A DNA stretch of 32,715 nt from Kocuria sp. (GTDB lineage Bacteria > Actinomycetota > Actinomycetes > Actinomycetales > Micrococcaceae). The notes under the pieces were generated by a model. It was not told the origin of the DNA. It saw only the letters and a program-made list of their open reading frames with translations, and did no database searches. A program made the position numbers and the translations under genes. Location of the stretch: the NCBI GenBank assembly GCA_031179495.1, contig JAPSHS010000011.1, forward strand, positions 1-32,715. Reading direction: 5' to 3'. Below are positions 16,144-24,353 of the stretch, piece after piece (position 1 is the stretch's first letter; each line of letters opens with the position of its first letter).

Positions 16144-17541
16144 ATGAGTTCCCCTTCCCCCTCGACCCGGGTCGGGTCCGGCCCGCAGGCCGCGGCCCCG
16201 CAGGCCCCGGCCGGGCCGGGCTCCCACCTCGCGGACCGCCACCTCGTGATGATGGCCCTCGGCAGCGCGATCGGCACCGGCCTGTTCATCGGCACGGGCG
16301 CCGCCATCCGCACGGCGGGCCCGGCGGTGCTGCTGTCCTTCCTCGTGGCGTGCGTGCTGCTGGTGCTGGTGATGCGGGCCCTGGGCGAGATGGCCGCCGC
16401 GGACCCGTCCCCCGGCGCGTTCTCCACCTACGCCGAGAAGGCCATGGGCCGCACCGTGGGCCGGACCCTCGGCTGGCTGTGGTGGGCGCAGATCGTGGTG
16501 GTGGTCGCGGCGGAGGCCACGGCGGCGGCCCAGCTGCTGACGGAGCTGTGGCCGGTGACCGAGCAGTGGGTGCTGGCGCTGCTGTTCATGGTGGTGTTCA
16601 CAGGGGTCAACCTGGTGCAGGTCCGCACGCTCGGGGAGACCGAGTTCTGGTTCGCCCTGATGAAGGTGCTGGCGGTGCTGGCGTTCCTGGCGGTCGGGCT
16701 CGCCGTGCTGCTGGGCCTGTCCGACGCGCCCTCCCCCGGACTGGGCAACCTCACCGCGCACGGCGGGTTCCTGCCCAACGGGCTCACCGGGGTGGCCGCC
16801 GCGCTGCTCGTGGTGATCTTCGCCTTCGGCGGCACGGAGCTCGTGACGATCGCGGCCGCGGAGACCGAGGACCCGCAGCACAGCGTGGCCCGCGCCGTGC
16901 GCACCGTCCTGGTCCGCATCCTCGTCTTCTACGTGGGGGCCGTGACCGTGATGGTGCTCGTGCTGCCGTGGAACGACGAGCAGCTCTCCGTCAGCCCCTT
17001 CGTGGCCGTGCTGGACGCCGCCGGCGTGCCGGGGGCTGACGTGGGCATGGCCGTGGTCATCATCCTGGCGCTGCTCTCGGCGCTCAACGCCAACATCTAC
17101 GGCGCGTCCCGGATGCTGTACTCGCTGGCCCGCCGCGGCTCGGCCCCGCGGGCGTTCGCCGACGTCTCCGAGCGCGGGGTGCCCCGGACGGCGGTGGTCG
17201 CCTCCGTGGTCTTCGGCTTCGGTGCCGTGGTGCTCAACTACCTGTGGCCCGAGACCGTGCTGCTGTGGATGCTCAACACGGTCGGCGCCACGTGCCTCGT
17301 GGTCTGGGGGCTCGCCCTGGTGTCCCAGATCGTGCTGCGCCGCCGCGCGGACCGGGACGGGACCGAGCTGCCGCTGCGGATGTGGGCCTTCCCGTGGCTG
17401 TCCTGGCTGGCGCTGGCGATCCTCGCCGGGATCCTGCTGCTGGGCCTGCTCGACGATGCCGTGCGGGGGCAGCTGCTGCTCACCGCCGGGCTGGTGCTGC
17501 TCATCGCGCTGGCCTCGAAGGTGCTCGGCCGCAGCCCCTGA
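16144..17541 (+). CDS. APC-superfamily amino-acid permease
   Basis: A 465-residue transporter with about twelve membrane segments. The first carries the amino-acid transporter signature HLVMMALGSAIGTGLFIGTGAAIRTAGPAVLLSF. Further family features are RALGEMAAADPSPGAFSTYAEKAMGR, FAFGGTELVTIAAAETEDP and NANIYGASRMLYSLARRGSAP. This is the AAT family (GabP/AnsP/ProY/LysP type), normally a proton-driven importer; the substrate cannot be read from sequence. I took the ATG at 16144 because of its distance from the -10 box. The frame is open upstream through the purA leader but without hydrophobic sequence. A hairpin overlaps its stop. Confidence 0.93.
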   Translation: MSSPSPSTRVGSGPQAAAPQAPAGPGSHLADRHLVMMALGSAIGTGLFIGTGAAIRTAGPAVLLSFLVACVLLVLVMRALGEMAAADPSPGAFSTYAEKAMGRTVGRTLGWLWWAQIVVVVAAEATAAAQLLTELWPVTEQWVLALLFMVVFTGVNLVQVRTLGETEFWFALMKVLAVLAFLAVGLAVLLGLSDAPSPGLGNLTAHGGFLPNGLTGVAAALLVVIFAFGGTELVTIAAAETEDPQHSVARAVRTVLVRILVFYVGAVTVMVLVLPWNDEQLSVSPFVAVLDAAGVPGADVGMAVVIILALLSALNANIYGASRMLYSLARRGSAPRAFADVSERGVPRTAVVASVVFGFGAVVLNYLWPETVLLWMLNTVGATCLVVWGLALVSQIVLRRRADRDGTELPLRMWAFPWLSWLALAILAGILLLGLLDDAVRGQLLLTAGLVLLIALASKVLGRSP

Positions 17542-17576
17542 GCCCCGGCCGCCCGAGGGGTGCCGGCCGGGACTCA
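17539..17576. terminator. Bidirectional terminator, permease / VOC gene
   Basis: A 13-bp inverted repeat with one mismatch (17539-17551 and 17564-17576). The left arm starts at the permease TGA and the right arm ends at the stop of the leftward VOC gene. The stem therefore contains both stop codons. Confidence 0.65.
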
Positions 17577-17990
17577 GCGGCGGTGCTCCGGCGGGATCAG
17601 CGGCCGCGCGGCGCGCGCCCGCAGCTCCTGCACCGCCCACGTGTTGCCGTCCGGGTCGCTGAAGCCGAACAGCGTGCCGCCGTCCCGCTCGTCGAGGACC
17701 ACGATCCCGCTCGCCTCGACGCCCCGGGACAGCAGCTCGTCCCGGGCCGCCCGGGCGTCCGGGACCACCAGCTGGAGCCCGCGCAGGGAGCCGGGGGCCA
17801 TCTCCCGGTGCGCGGGGAGGTTGCCCACCACGATCGAGCAGCCCGACCCGGGCGGGGTCAGCTGGGCGATGTCCACCTGCTCGGTGGTGGTGTGGTGGTC
17901 GAGGTGGAAGCCGACCTGGTCCCGGTAGAACTCGACGGCCCGGTCGACGTCGCGCACGGGCACCAGCACGACCTCCAGGGTCCAGTCCAC
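17574..17990 (-). CDS. VOC-family protein (glyoxalase/bleomycin-resistance fold)
   Basis: A 138-residue VOC protein: VLVPVRDVDRAVEFYRDQVGFHLDHHT at the start and GTLFGFSDPDGNTWAVQEL near the end, with the usual beta-alpha-beta-beta-beta pairing. Such proteins bind a metal and act in detoxification or binding of small molecules; the exact reaction is unknown. The GTG at 17990 lies 2 bases after the stop of the SRPBCC gene, and GGGAGG sits inside that gene's end. It is the third gene of an arsR-SRPBCC-VOC operon, a common actinobacterial arrangement. Confidence 0.88.
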   Translation of the reverse strand: MDWTLEVVLVPVRDVDRAVEFYRDQVGFHLDHHTTTEQVDIAQLTPPGSGCSIVVGNLPAHREMAPGSLRGLQLVVPDARAARDELLSRGVEASGIVVLDERDGGTLFGFSDPDGNTWAVQELRARAARPLIPPEHRR

Positions 17991-17992
17991 GC

Positions 17993-18490
17993 TCAGCCTC
18001 CCTGCCCGCCGAGCAGACCGGCCAGCAGCTCCTCGAGCCGCTCGTAGCCCTCGGCCATGCCGTTCTCCATGCCGGAGGCCGCCATCCCGTCGCGGGCCTC
18101 CTGGGAGGCGTGGACGGTGTGCCCGCGCAGCCGGCTGCGGCCGACGCCCAGGTCCTCGAAGTGCAGGTACTCGAGGTCGACGGCGTCGGGCCGGCCCTCG
18201 TACTCGAAGGTCTGGACGACCAGCTCGTTCTCGCGCACCGTGTGGAAGACGCCGTGGAAGGCGTGCTCCTCGGTGCTGTCCTCGCCGCTCTGGACGAAGC
18301 GGTAGGCCCCGCCGGCGCGGAACTCGAAGCCGTCGATCCGGGTCCGCAGCCCGCGCGGGCCGATCCACTGCCGGAACAGCTCGGGGTCGGCGTGGGCGCG
18401 GAAGACGTCCGCCACGGAGAAGTCGAAGTCGCGCTCGAAGTCGATGTACGGGACCCCGTCGGGGACGGTCAGGTGCAGGTCGTGTCCCAT
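17993..18490 (-). CDS. SRPBCC/AHSA1-domain protein
   Basis: A 165-residue protein of the START-like AHSA1 group: IDFERDFDFSVADVFRAHADPELFRQWIGP at the N-terminus and FHGVFHTVRENELVVQTFEYEG in the middle, with a C-terminal helix EGYERLEELLAGLL. The fold encloses a hydrophobic pocket; the ligand is unknown. The ATG at 18490 begins 3 bases after the arsR stop. The pairing with an ArsR repressor is widespread and suggests a small ligand-responsive operon. Confidence 0.88.
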   Translation of the reverse strand: MGHDLHLTVPDGVPYIDFERDFDFSVADVFRAHADPELFRQWIGPRGLRTRIDGFEFRAGGAYRFVQSGEDSTEEHAFHGVFHTVRENELVVQTFEYEGRPDAVDLEYLHFEDLGVGRSRLRGHTVHASQEARDGMAASGMENGMAEGYERLEELLAGLLGGQGG

Positions 18491-18493
18491 GGT

Positions 18494-18859
18494 TCAGTCC
18501 TCCCTGTGCTCGCCGCGTGGTGCGGCGCGGGTGTCGAGCACGGCGTCGAGGCGGCGGAACTGCTCCTCCCGGACCAGCCGGTAGCGGTCGATCCAGGCGG
18601 TGAGCGCCTCCAGCCGTGCGGGGTCCAGGTGGACGGGCCGCCGCTGGGCGTCACGGGTGCGCGTGACGAGCTGCGCCTGCTCGAGGACCTGGATGTGCTT
18701 CGAGACCGCCTGCTTGGAGATCGCGAAGGGTTCCGCCAGTTCGTTGACCGTGGCCGGGCCCCGGCTGAGCCGGGCGACGATGCGGCGGCGGACCGGATCG
18801 GCGAGCGCCAGGAAGGCCTTGTCGAGCAGGTCGTCGTCGGGGTCCACGGTGTTTGTCAA
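18494..18859 (-). CDS. ArsR-family transcriptional regulator
   Basis: A 121-residue winged-helix repressor: AFLALADPVRRRIVARLSRGPATVNELAEPF followed by the recognition helix AISKQAVSKHIQVLEQAQLV. There is no metal-binding Cys motif, which fits the SRPBCC-linked ArsR group rather than metal sensors. I took the TTG at 18859 because AAGGA lies about 5 bases before it. A GTG at 18847 would be the alternative and has no ribosome site. A 28-bp palindrome lies directly upstream, so the operon is probably autoregulated. Confidence 0.9.
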   Translation of the reverse strand: MTNTVDPDDDLLDKAFLALADPVRRRIVARLSRGPATVNELAEPFAISKQAVSKHIQVLEQAQLVTRTRDAQRRPVHLDPARLEALTAWIDRYRLVREEQFRRLDAVLDTRAAPRGEHRED

Positions 18860-18865
18860 CTGATT

Positions 18866-18893
18866 CCTTGATCAACCTTCTGGTTGTCCAAGG
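18866..18893. promoter_or_regulatory. Palindromic operator for the arsR operon
   Basis: CCTTG-AT-CAACC-TTCT-GGTTG-TC-CAAGG: a 28-bp inverted repeat with 10 of 12 pairs matched, just upstream of the arsR start and covering its ribosome site. Position and symmetry suggest the ArsR binding site. Confidence 0.6.
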
Positions 18894-19215
18894 TTACGTC
18901 GCACGGATGGGCGCGGCAACCTCCGGGACCGGATCGTGACGGGCGGCCGCGTCCTCCTCCGGGAGCGCGGGCCCTTCCGCTCCTCCTCCGTGGGCTCCGC
19001 GGCCGCGGCGGTTCCCGGACCACCTCCAAGGGGTTCCGGAAGCGCCGCGAGAACACCCGGTGGCCGCTGAGCATGTCGCTGGCCTGCCGGCGGAGGGCAG
19101 AGGCGACGAGGGTGTCGAAGAGCCGGTTGCCGGACCCGTGGCCCGCGGCGCCGAACCGCTGCGCCCCGCGGGCCGCACGGGGCCCGAGACGCCCGGCGCC
19201 GATGTTGCGCCGCAT
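18894..19215 (-). pseudogene. Relic of a GT2 family glycosyltransferase gene
   Basis: In the 410-bp gap between arsR and the metF riboswitch the minus strand encodes GHGSGNRLFDTLVASAL followed by DMLSGHRVFSRRF (about 19150-19033). This is the segment GNRLFNxLV...TDMLSGYRVFSRRFV of family 2 glycosyltransferases related to dolichol-phosphate mannosyltransferase, where it sits near mid-protein. After RRFRN the match stops (the expected KSFPALS is missing) and the frame turns Pro/Arg-rich. A neighbouring frame then looks more coding-like and ends in TAA at 18896-18894, hinting at a frameshift. There is no N-terminal DxD domain, no ribosome site and no room for a full gene. I read it as a decayed fragment. 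Confidence 0.5.
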
Positions 19216-19266
19216 GACGTCGCCCCCGTCACAGTCCGCGGACCGGCGTCTTCCGGGCCCCCGGGC

Positions 19267-19296
19267 TTGGCACCCGGCCGGGTGACCCGCTGGAAT
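19267..19296 (+). promoter_or_regulatory. Candidate promoter of metF-metE
   Basis: TTGGCA (19267-19272), 18-bp spacer, TGGAAT (19291-19296). Transcription would start about where the riboswitch aptamer begins. Confidence 0.45.
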
Positions 19297-19303
19297 GGGC
19301 CTT

Positions 19304-19407
19304 GCATCTATCCAGAGCGGCCGAGAGACCTGGCTCGTCGACGCCGCAGCAACCATCCGCAGCCCCACGGGGTGCGCGGAACGGTGCTCCCGCCAGGACC
19401 GATGGAG
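19304..19407 (+). ncRNA. SAM riboswitch (S-box, SAM-I type) upstream of metF
   Basis: The stretch holds the S-box landmarks in order: CTATCCAGAGCGGCCGAGAG, then ACCTGGCTCG, GCAGCAACC, a variable hairpin (CCGCAGCCCCACGGGGTGCGCGG), GGTGCT, and a closing strand GGACCGATGG that pairs in part with the 5' strand. It lies just before metF and metE, the usual targets of S-adenosylmethionine control. SAM-I fits best; SAM-IV, which shares the core, is the alternative. Confidence 0.85.
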
Positions 19408-19447
19408 CTGTCGCAGCCTCCCGGGTCCACCCCGGGACGGTCGGCGC

Positions 19448-19472
19448 CCTCCCTCGGGGTGACCCCAGGAGG
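19448..19472 (+). promoter_or_regulatory. Shine-Dalgarno-sequestering hairpin of metF
   Basis: CCTCC (19448-19452) pairs with GGAGG (19468-19472), and inside it GGGG (19456-19459) pairs with CCCC (19463-19466) around a TGA loop. The right arm is the metF ribosome site AGGAGG. A second stem, TCCCGGG/CCCGGGA (19419-19437), lies between it and the aptamer. Together they look like an expression platform acting on translation. Confidence 0.55.
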
Positions 19473-19476
19473 TTCT

Positions 19477-20400
19477 GTGAGACGACCACCCGACCGGACG
19501 GCGCCACCGCCGTCGCTGTCCTACGAGCTCTATCCACCGCGCTGCTCGGCGAGCGCCGAGGCGCTGCTGCGGACCATCGAGGAGCTCGAGCCCACCCGCC
19601 CCGACCACGTCGCCGTCACGTACAGCGGGGACGCCCCGCGCCGGGCCGGGTCGCTGGCCCTGCTCGACCACCTCGTGGCCCGCACCGGCCTGCGGCCCCT
19701 GGCGCACCTGACGTGCGTGGGCAGCACGCGGGCCGAGCTGGAGGAGACCGTGACCTCCCTGGTGCACCGCGGCGTCCGGGGCGTCCTGGCCCTGCGCGGC
19801 GACCTGGAGGCGGGTGCGGAGCCCGGCGAGCTGCCCCACGCCGGGGACCTCGTGGAGCTGGTGCGCGAGGTCGAGCAGCGCCACACCGCGTCCCTCGCCG
19901 GCGGCCGGCTCGCCGTGGGCGTGGCCGCCTATCCGACCCGGCACCCGGAGTCCCCGTCCTTCCGGCACGACATCGAGGTGCTGCTGGCCAAGCAGCGTGC
20001 CGGCGCGGACTTCGCCATCACGCAGGTCTACTTCCGCCCGCAGCGCTACGAGCGGCTCGTGGCGGCCGCGCGGGCGGCCGGGGTGACGATCCCGATCGTG
20101 CCGGGGATCATGCCCGTCACGGAGCCGCGGCGGCTGGCCACGCTGTGCCGGCTCGCCGGGCTCCGGCCCCACCCGGGCCTGGCCGCCGCCCTCGAGAACG
20201 CCGCCGGGCCCGCCGAGCGGCACCGGGCGGGCGTCGCGTTCGCGACCCGGCTCGCCCGCGCGGCCCTGGACGCCGGAGCGCCCGGGCTGCACCTCTACAC
20301 CTTCAACGAGCACCGGGCCGCGCTGGACCTGCTGGAGTGCGTGGACCTGCCGCGCGTCCCGTACGAGCCGGCGGGCCTGCCCGACCTGGTCCCCGCCTGA
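19477..20400 (+). CDS. metF: 5,10-methylenetetrahydrofolate reductase
   Basis: A 307-residue flavoenzyme that reduces methylene-THF to methyl-THF, the methyl donor for methionine. Family motifs: LSYELYPPR (catalytic Glu near the N-terminus), VAVTYSGD, VRGVLALRGD, GADFAITQVYF and IPIVPGIMPVT, ending with the usual HLYTFN. The GTG at 19477 is 4 bases after AGGAGG. The frame is open upstream through the riboswitch but not coding. It precedes metE by 80 bp and both lie behind one SAM riboswitch. Confidence 0.95.
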   Translation: MRRPPDRTAPPPSLSYELYPPRCSASAEALLRTIEELEPTRPDHVAVTYSGDAPRRAGSLALLDHLVARTGLRPLAHLTCVGSTRAELEETVTSLVHRGVRGVLALRGDLEAGAEPGELPHAGDLVELVREVEQRHTASLAGGRLAVGVAAYPTRHPESPSFRHDIEVLLAKQRAGADFAITQVYFRPQRYERLVAAARAAGVTIPIVPGIMPVTEPRRLATLCRLAGLRPHPGLAAALENAAGPAERHRAGVAFATRLARAALDAGAPGLHLYTFNEHRAALDLLECVDLPRVPYEPAGLPDLVPA

Positions 20401-20480
20401 GCGGCCGGCACCGCCGTCCGACCCGTCCTGCCCGAGCACCGTCCCGAACATCCTTCCGAACACTTCCCAGGAGCACATCC

Positions 20481-22898
20481 ATGAGCACGACCACCCCTGC
20501 CACCGCCTTTCCCGCCGCCACCATCACCGGCTACCCCCGGATCGGCCGGCGCCGCGAGCTGAAGGGAGCCCTCGAGGCCTACTGGGCCGGACGCTCGACC
20601 CGCGAGGAGCTCGAGACGACGGCCGCCGAGCTGCAGCTGGCCACCTACCGGCGGCTCGTGGAGCTGGGCCTCGGCGCGGACGACTCGTCCCTGCCGGCCG
20701 AGTTCGCCCTCTACGACCATGTCCTCGACACCACCGTGGCCCTCGGCGCGGTGCCCTCCCGCTTCGCCGACCTGGCCGACGCGGAGGGCCGGCTGGACCT
20801 CGACGCCGGCTTCGTCCTGGCCCGTGGCGACGCCGGCCGGGCGCCGCTGGAGATGACCAAGTGGTTCGACACCAACTACCACTACCTCGTCCCCGAGATC
20901 GGCCCCACGACCCCCTTCACCGCCTCCGCCGGCCGGCTCCTGGCCGACGTGCGCCGCGCCGCCGAGCACGGGTTCACCGTCCGCCCCGTGCTCGTCGGCC
21001 CCGTCTCCCTCCTCCTCCTGGCCAAGGCCGACGACGACGCCCCCGCCGGCTTCGACCCGCTGCAGCGCCTCGGCGACGTGCTCCCGGTGTACGCCCAGCT
21101 GCTGAGCGAGCTCGCCGCGGCCGGCGTCGAGTGGGTGCAGCTGGAGGAGCCGGCGCTCGTGGCCGACCAGGACGTGCCCGCGGAGCAGGTCGCCGCGGCC
21201 GTGCGCGGGGCCTACACGGCCCTCACCGCCGCCGCCGAGCGCCCGCAGCTGCTCGTCACCACCTCCTACGGCTCCCCCGCCTCGCTGCTGCGGCCGCTGG
21301 CCGGCTCGGGCGTCGAGGCCCTGCACCTGGACCTCGTCAAGGGTGCGGTGCCCTCCGCCGAGGAGCTGGAGCTCTTCCGGGGCGAGGACGCCCCGGTGCT
21401 CGTCGCCGGCGCCGTCGACGGCCACAACATCTGGCGGGCCGACCTCGGCGGCCGGCTCGGCCAGCTCGAGGAGCTCGCCCGCGCGGGCGCCCAGGTCTCC
21501 GTGGCCAGCTCCACGTCCCTCTTCCACGTCCCCCACGACGTCGCCGAGGAGACGCAGCTGGACCCCGTCCTGCGCAGCTGGCTGGCGTTCGCCGACCAGA
21601 AGGTCGGCGAGATCGTGACCCTCTCCCGGGGTCTGGCCGCCGGCCGGGACGCCGTGGCGGAGCAGCTGGCCGAGGCCGCCGAGGCCCGCCGCACCCGTGC
21701 GGGCGCGCCGGGCGTCCGTGACGCGGCCGTGCGCGAGCGCGCCGCGTCCGTGACCGCCGCGGAGATCGGCCGCGCGCCCGCCGAGGTCCGCCGCGCGGCC
21801 CAGGAGGGCCGCTCCTTCACGGCCTCCGGGCCCCTGCCCCTGCTGCCGACGACGACGATCGGCTCCTACCCGCAGACGCCCGAGGTCCGGGCGCAACGGG
21901 CGAGGGCCCGCTCCGGCGCCGTCACCCCCGAGGCCTACGACCAGTTCCTGCGCGAGGAGATCGAGCGCGTGATCCGCCTGCAGGAGGAGCTCGGCCTGGA
22001 CGTGCTCGTGCACGGCGAGGCGGAGCGCAACGACATGGTGCAGTACTTCGCCGAGCACCTGGACGGCTTCGCGACCACGGTGCACGGCTGGGTCCAGTCC
22101 TACGGCTCCCGCTGCACCCGTCCCTCCATCCTCTGGGGCGACGTCAGCCGCGAGGGCGAGGGCCTGCGCGGCGATGCCTTCACCGTCCCGTGGATCAGCC
22201 ACGCCCAGGCCCTCACCGACAAGCCGGTCAAGGGCATGCTGACGGGCCCGGTGACGATCCTCGCGTGGTCCTTCGTGCGCGACGACCAGCCGCTCGGGGA
22301 GACCGCGAACCAGGTGGCGCTCGCCCTGCGCGACGAGGTCCTGGACCTCGAGGCCGCCGGCATCGGGATCATCCAGGTCGACGAGCCGGCGCTGCGGGAG
22401 CTGCTGCCCCTGCGCCGGGAGGACCAGCCGGCCTACCTGGCGTGGTCCGTGGACTCCTTCCGTCTGGCCACCTCCGGCGTGCGGGACGAGACCCAGGTCC
22501 ACACCCACCTGTGCTACTCGGAGTTCGGCGAGGTGGTCGACGCGATCGACGGCCTGGACGCCGACGTGACGAGCATCGAGGCGGCCCGCTCCCGGATGGA
22601 GGTGCTGACGGACATCGAGGCCGCCGGTTTCTCCCGCGGCATCGGCCCGGGCGTGTGGGACATCCACTCCCCGCGCGTGCCCGCGCAGGAGGAGATCGAG
22701 CAGCTGCTCGAGCGGGCGCTCGAGCACGTGCCGGCGCGGACCCTGTGGGTCAACCCGGACTGCGGCCTGAAGACCCGCGGCTACGAGGAGACGAAGGCCT
22801 CCTTGGAGCACCTCGTGGCGGCGGCCCGGACCGCGCGGGAACGGGTGGCGCAGCCGGCCGGGCGGCCGCTGATCGTCCAGCACGGCTCGCGGGTCTGA
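20481..22898 (+). CDS. metE: Cobalamin-independent methionine synthase
   Basis: An 805-residue enzyme that transfers a methyl group from methyl-tetrahydrofolate polyglutamate to homocysteine. The N-terminal half starts ITGYPRIGRRRELKGALEAYW; the catalytic half starts PTTTIGSYPQTPEVR. Zinc ligands His676 and Cys678 (HTHLCYSEF) and Cys761 (NPDCGLKTR) are intact and keep the spacing of the E. coli enzyme. The ATG at 20481 follows AGGAG. It shares the riboswitch-controlled message with metF, the enzyme that makes its methyl donor. A hairpin follows 11 bases after the stop. Confidence 0.98.
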   Translation: MSTTTPATAFPAATITGYPRIGRRRELKGALEAYWAGRSTREELETTAAELQLATYRRLVELGLGADDSSLPAEFALYDHVLDTTVALGAVPSRFADLADAEGRLDLDAGFVLARGDAGRAPLEMTKWFDTNYHYLVPEIGPTTPFTASAGRLLADVRRAAEHGFTVRPVLVGPVSLLLLAKADDDAPAGFDPLQRLGDVLPVYAQLLSELAAAGVEWVQLEEPALVADQDVPAEQVAAAVRGAYTALTAAAERPQLLVTTSYGSPASLLRPLAGSGVEALHLDLVKGAVPSAEELELFRGEDAPVLVAGAVDGHNIWRADLGGRLGQLEELARAGAQVSVASSTSLFHVPHDVAEETQLDPVLRSWLAFADQKVGEIVTLSRGLAAGRDAVAEQLAEAAEARRTRAGAPGVRDAAVRERAASVTAAEIGRAPAEVRRAAQEGRSFTASGPLPLLPTTTIGSYPQTPEVRAQRARARSGAVTPEAYDQFLREEIERVIRLQEELGLDVLVHGEAERNDMVQYFAEHLDGFATTVHGWVQSYGSRCTRPSILWGDVSREGEGLRGDAFTVPWISHAQALTDKPVKGMLTGPVTILAWSFVRDDQPLGETANQVALALRDEVLDLEAAGIGIIQVDEPALRELLPLRREDQPAYLAWSVDSFRLATSGVRDETQVHTHLCYSEFGEVVDAIDGLDADVTSIEAARSRMEVLTDIEAAGFSRGIGPGVWDIHSPRVPAQEEIEQLLERALEHVPARTLWVNPDCGLKTRGYEETKASLEHLVAAARTARERVAQPAGRPLIVQHGSRV

Positions 22899-22908
22899 CC
22901 TCGCCGGC

Positions 22909-22952
22909 GCCGGTGGCCCGTGCTCCCAGCTCCGGGAGCACGGGCCACCGGC
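22909..22952. terminator. Terminator after metE
   Basis: A perfect 19-bp stem (22909-22927 and 22934-22952) with a 6-base loop AGCTCC, 11 bases after the metE stop. It is the first of three hairpins between metE and the convergent ald gene. Confidence 0.8.
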
Positions 22953-22985
22953 CCCCGGGGCCCCAGCACGCCGGGGGCCCCGGGG
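22953..22985. repeat. G/C-only hairpin with loop AGCACGCC(G)
   Basis: A 12-bp stem (22953-22964 with 22974-22985). Its loop contains the same eight bases, AGCACGCC, as the loop of the hairpin at 23028-23065. It lies directly before the C tract. Confidence 0.6.
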
Positions 22986-22990
22986 CCGGG

Positions 22991-23065
<75 letters not shown>

Positions 23066-23178
23066 GGTGGCGCCCCGGTTCCGGCGGACGGTCCTGCGCG
23101 GGCGCGCGGTGGAGAGGCACCGGTGACCGAGGACGACGGGTTCCCGGCTCCGGGCGGGCCCGGCGGAGCCCGGGAGGC

Positions 23179-24273
23179 TCAGTCCAGCCGCGCCGGCAGG
23201 TCGCCGAAGGCCTGCGCCACGCCGGCGTGGCGGATGGTCCCCCCGGCCGTGTTGAGCCCGGCCGCGAACTCCGGGTCGCCGGCCAGGGCCTGCTCGGGGC
23301 CGCGGGCGAGCCGGCGCAGGTACGGGGTCGTGGCGTTGGCCAGGGCGCGGCTCGCGGTGCGCGGCACGACGCCGGGCATGTTGGCCACGCAGTAGTGGGT
23401 GATCCCGTCCACCTCGAACGTCGGGGCGTCGTAGGTCGTCGGGTGGGAGGTCTCGAAGCACCCGCCCTGGTCGATGGCCACGTCCACGAGCAGGGCGTGG
23501 TCGTGCAGGAGGGCCAGGTGCTCGCGGCGCACGAGCTTCGGCGCGGCCGCCCCCGGGACGAGCACCGCGCCGATCACCACGTCCGCCCCGGAGATCTCCT
23601 CCTCCAGCACGTGCTCGTCGCTCAGGAGCACCCGGGCGCGGTGGCCCAGCAGGTCGGTGAGCTCGCGGACCCGGACACCGGACGCGTCCAGCACGGTCAC
23701 GTCGGCCATCAGGCCCGAGGACATCAGGGCGGCCTGGGTGCCCACGGCACCGCCGCCGATCACCACGACTCTGGCCGCCGCGACGCCGGGGACCCCTCCC
23801 ATGAGCAGACCCGGACCACCGGCGTTGGTCTGCAGGTGGTGGGCGGCGGACTGGGCGGCGAGCCGCCCGGCGATCTCGGACATGGGCTGCAGCAGGGGCA
23901 GGACCCGTCCGGAGCGCACCGTCTCGAAGGCCACCGCGGTGGTGCCGGCCTCGAGCAGGGCCTCCGTCAGAGGGCGGTCGGCGGCCAGGTGCAGGTACGC
24001 GAAGATCGTCAGGTCCGGGCGCAGGAAACCGTACTCCTCGGCCACCGGCTCCTTGACCTTGACCAGCAGCTCCGCCCGCTCCCACACCGTGTGCCGGTCG
24101 ACCACCTCGGCTCCCGCGGCGGCGTAGGCGTGGTCGTCGAACCCGGATCCCTCGCCGGCGCCGGTCTCCACCAGCACCTCGTGGCCGTCGCGCACGAGCT
24201 GGGTCACCCCCGCCGGCACGAGGCCCACCCGGCGCTCGGCCGGCTTGATCTCCCTCGGGACTGCTACGCGCAT
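23179..24273 (-). CDS. ald: Alanine dehydrogenase
   Basis: A 364-residue NAD-dependent enzyme interconverting L-alanine and pyruvate plus ammonia. It starts MRVAVPREIKPAERRVGLVP and carries VKVKEPVAEEYGFLRPDLTIFAYLHLA (substrate Lys and His), the NAD loop VVVIGGGAVGTQAA and ALLVDVAIDQGGCFETSHPTTYD. The ATG at 24273 follows GAGGAG. The frame stays open far upstream, but that part is antisense to the next gene or relic sequence. It is convergent with metE and divergent from the phospholipase gene. Confidence 0.97.
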   Translation of the reverse strand: MRVAVPREIKPAERRVGLVPAGVTQLVRDGHEVLVETGAGEGSGFDDHAYAAAGAEVVDRHTVWERAELLVKVKEPVAEEYGFLRPDLTIFAYLHLAADRPLTEALLEAGTTAVAFETVRSGRVLPLLQPMSEIAGRLAAQSAAHHLQTNAGGPGLLMGGVPGVAAARVVVIGGGAVGTQAALMSSGLMADVTVLDASGVRVRELTDLLGHRARVLLSDEHVLEEEISGADVVIGAVLVPGAAAPKLVRREHLALLHDHALLVDVAIDQGGCFETSHPTTYDAPTFEVDGITHYCVANMPGVVPRTASRALANATTPYLRRLARGPEQALAGDPEFAAGLNTAGGTIRHAGVAQAFGDLPARLD

Positions 24274-24353
24274 GATCGGCGCTCTCCTCTCGTCGCGGCC
24301 CGGCCTCGTCGGCCCGCGGCACCGTTGCCGCGGGCCCCGGCCCCCTGTCCCAG

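Noticed and set aside
18894..19307. A real 137-codon gene on the minus strand between arsR and metF
   Set aside because: Its first half is out of phase with the glycosyltransferase relic and Ser/Gly/Pro-rich; no ribosome site. Only the 3' half looks coding, consistent with a broken gene.
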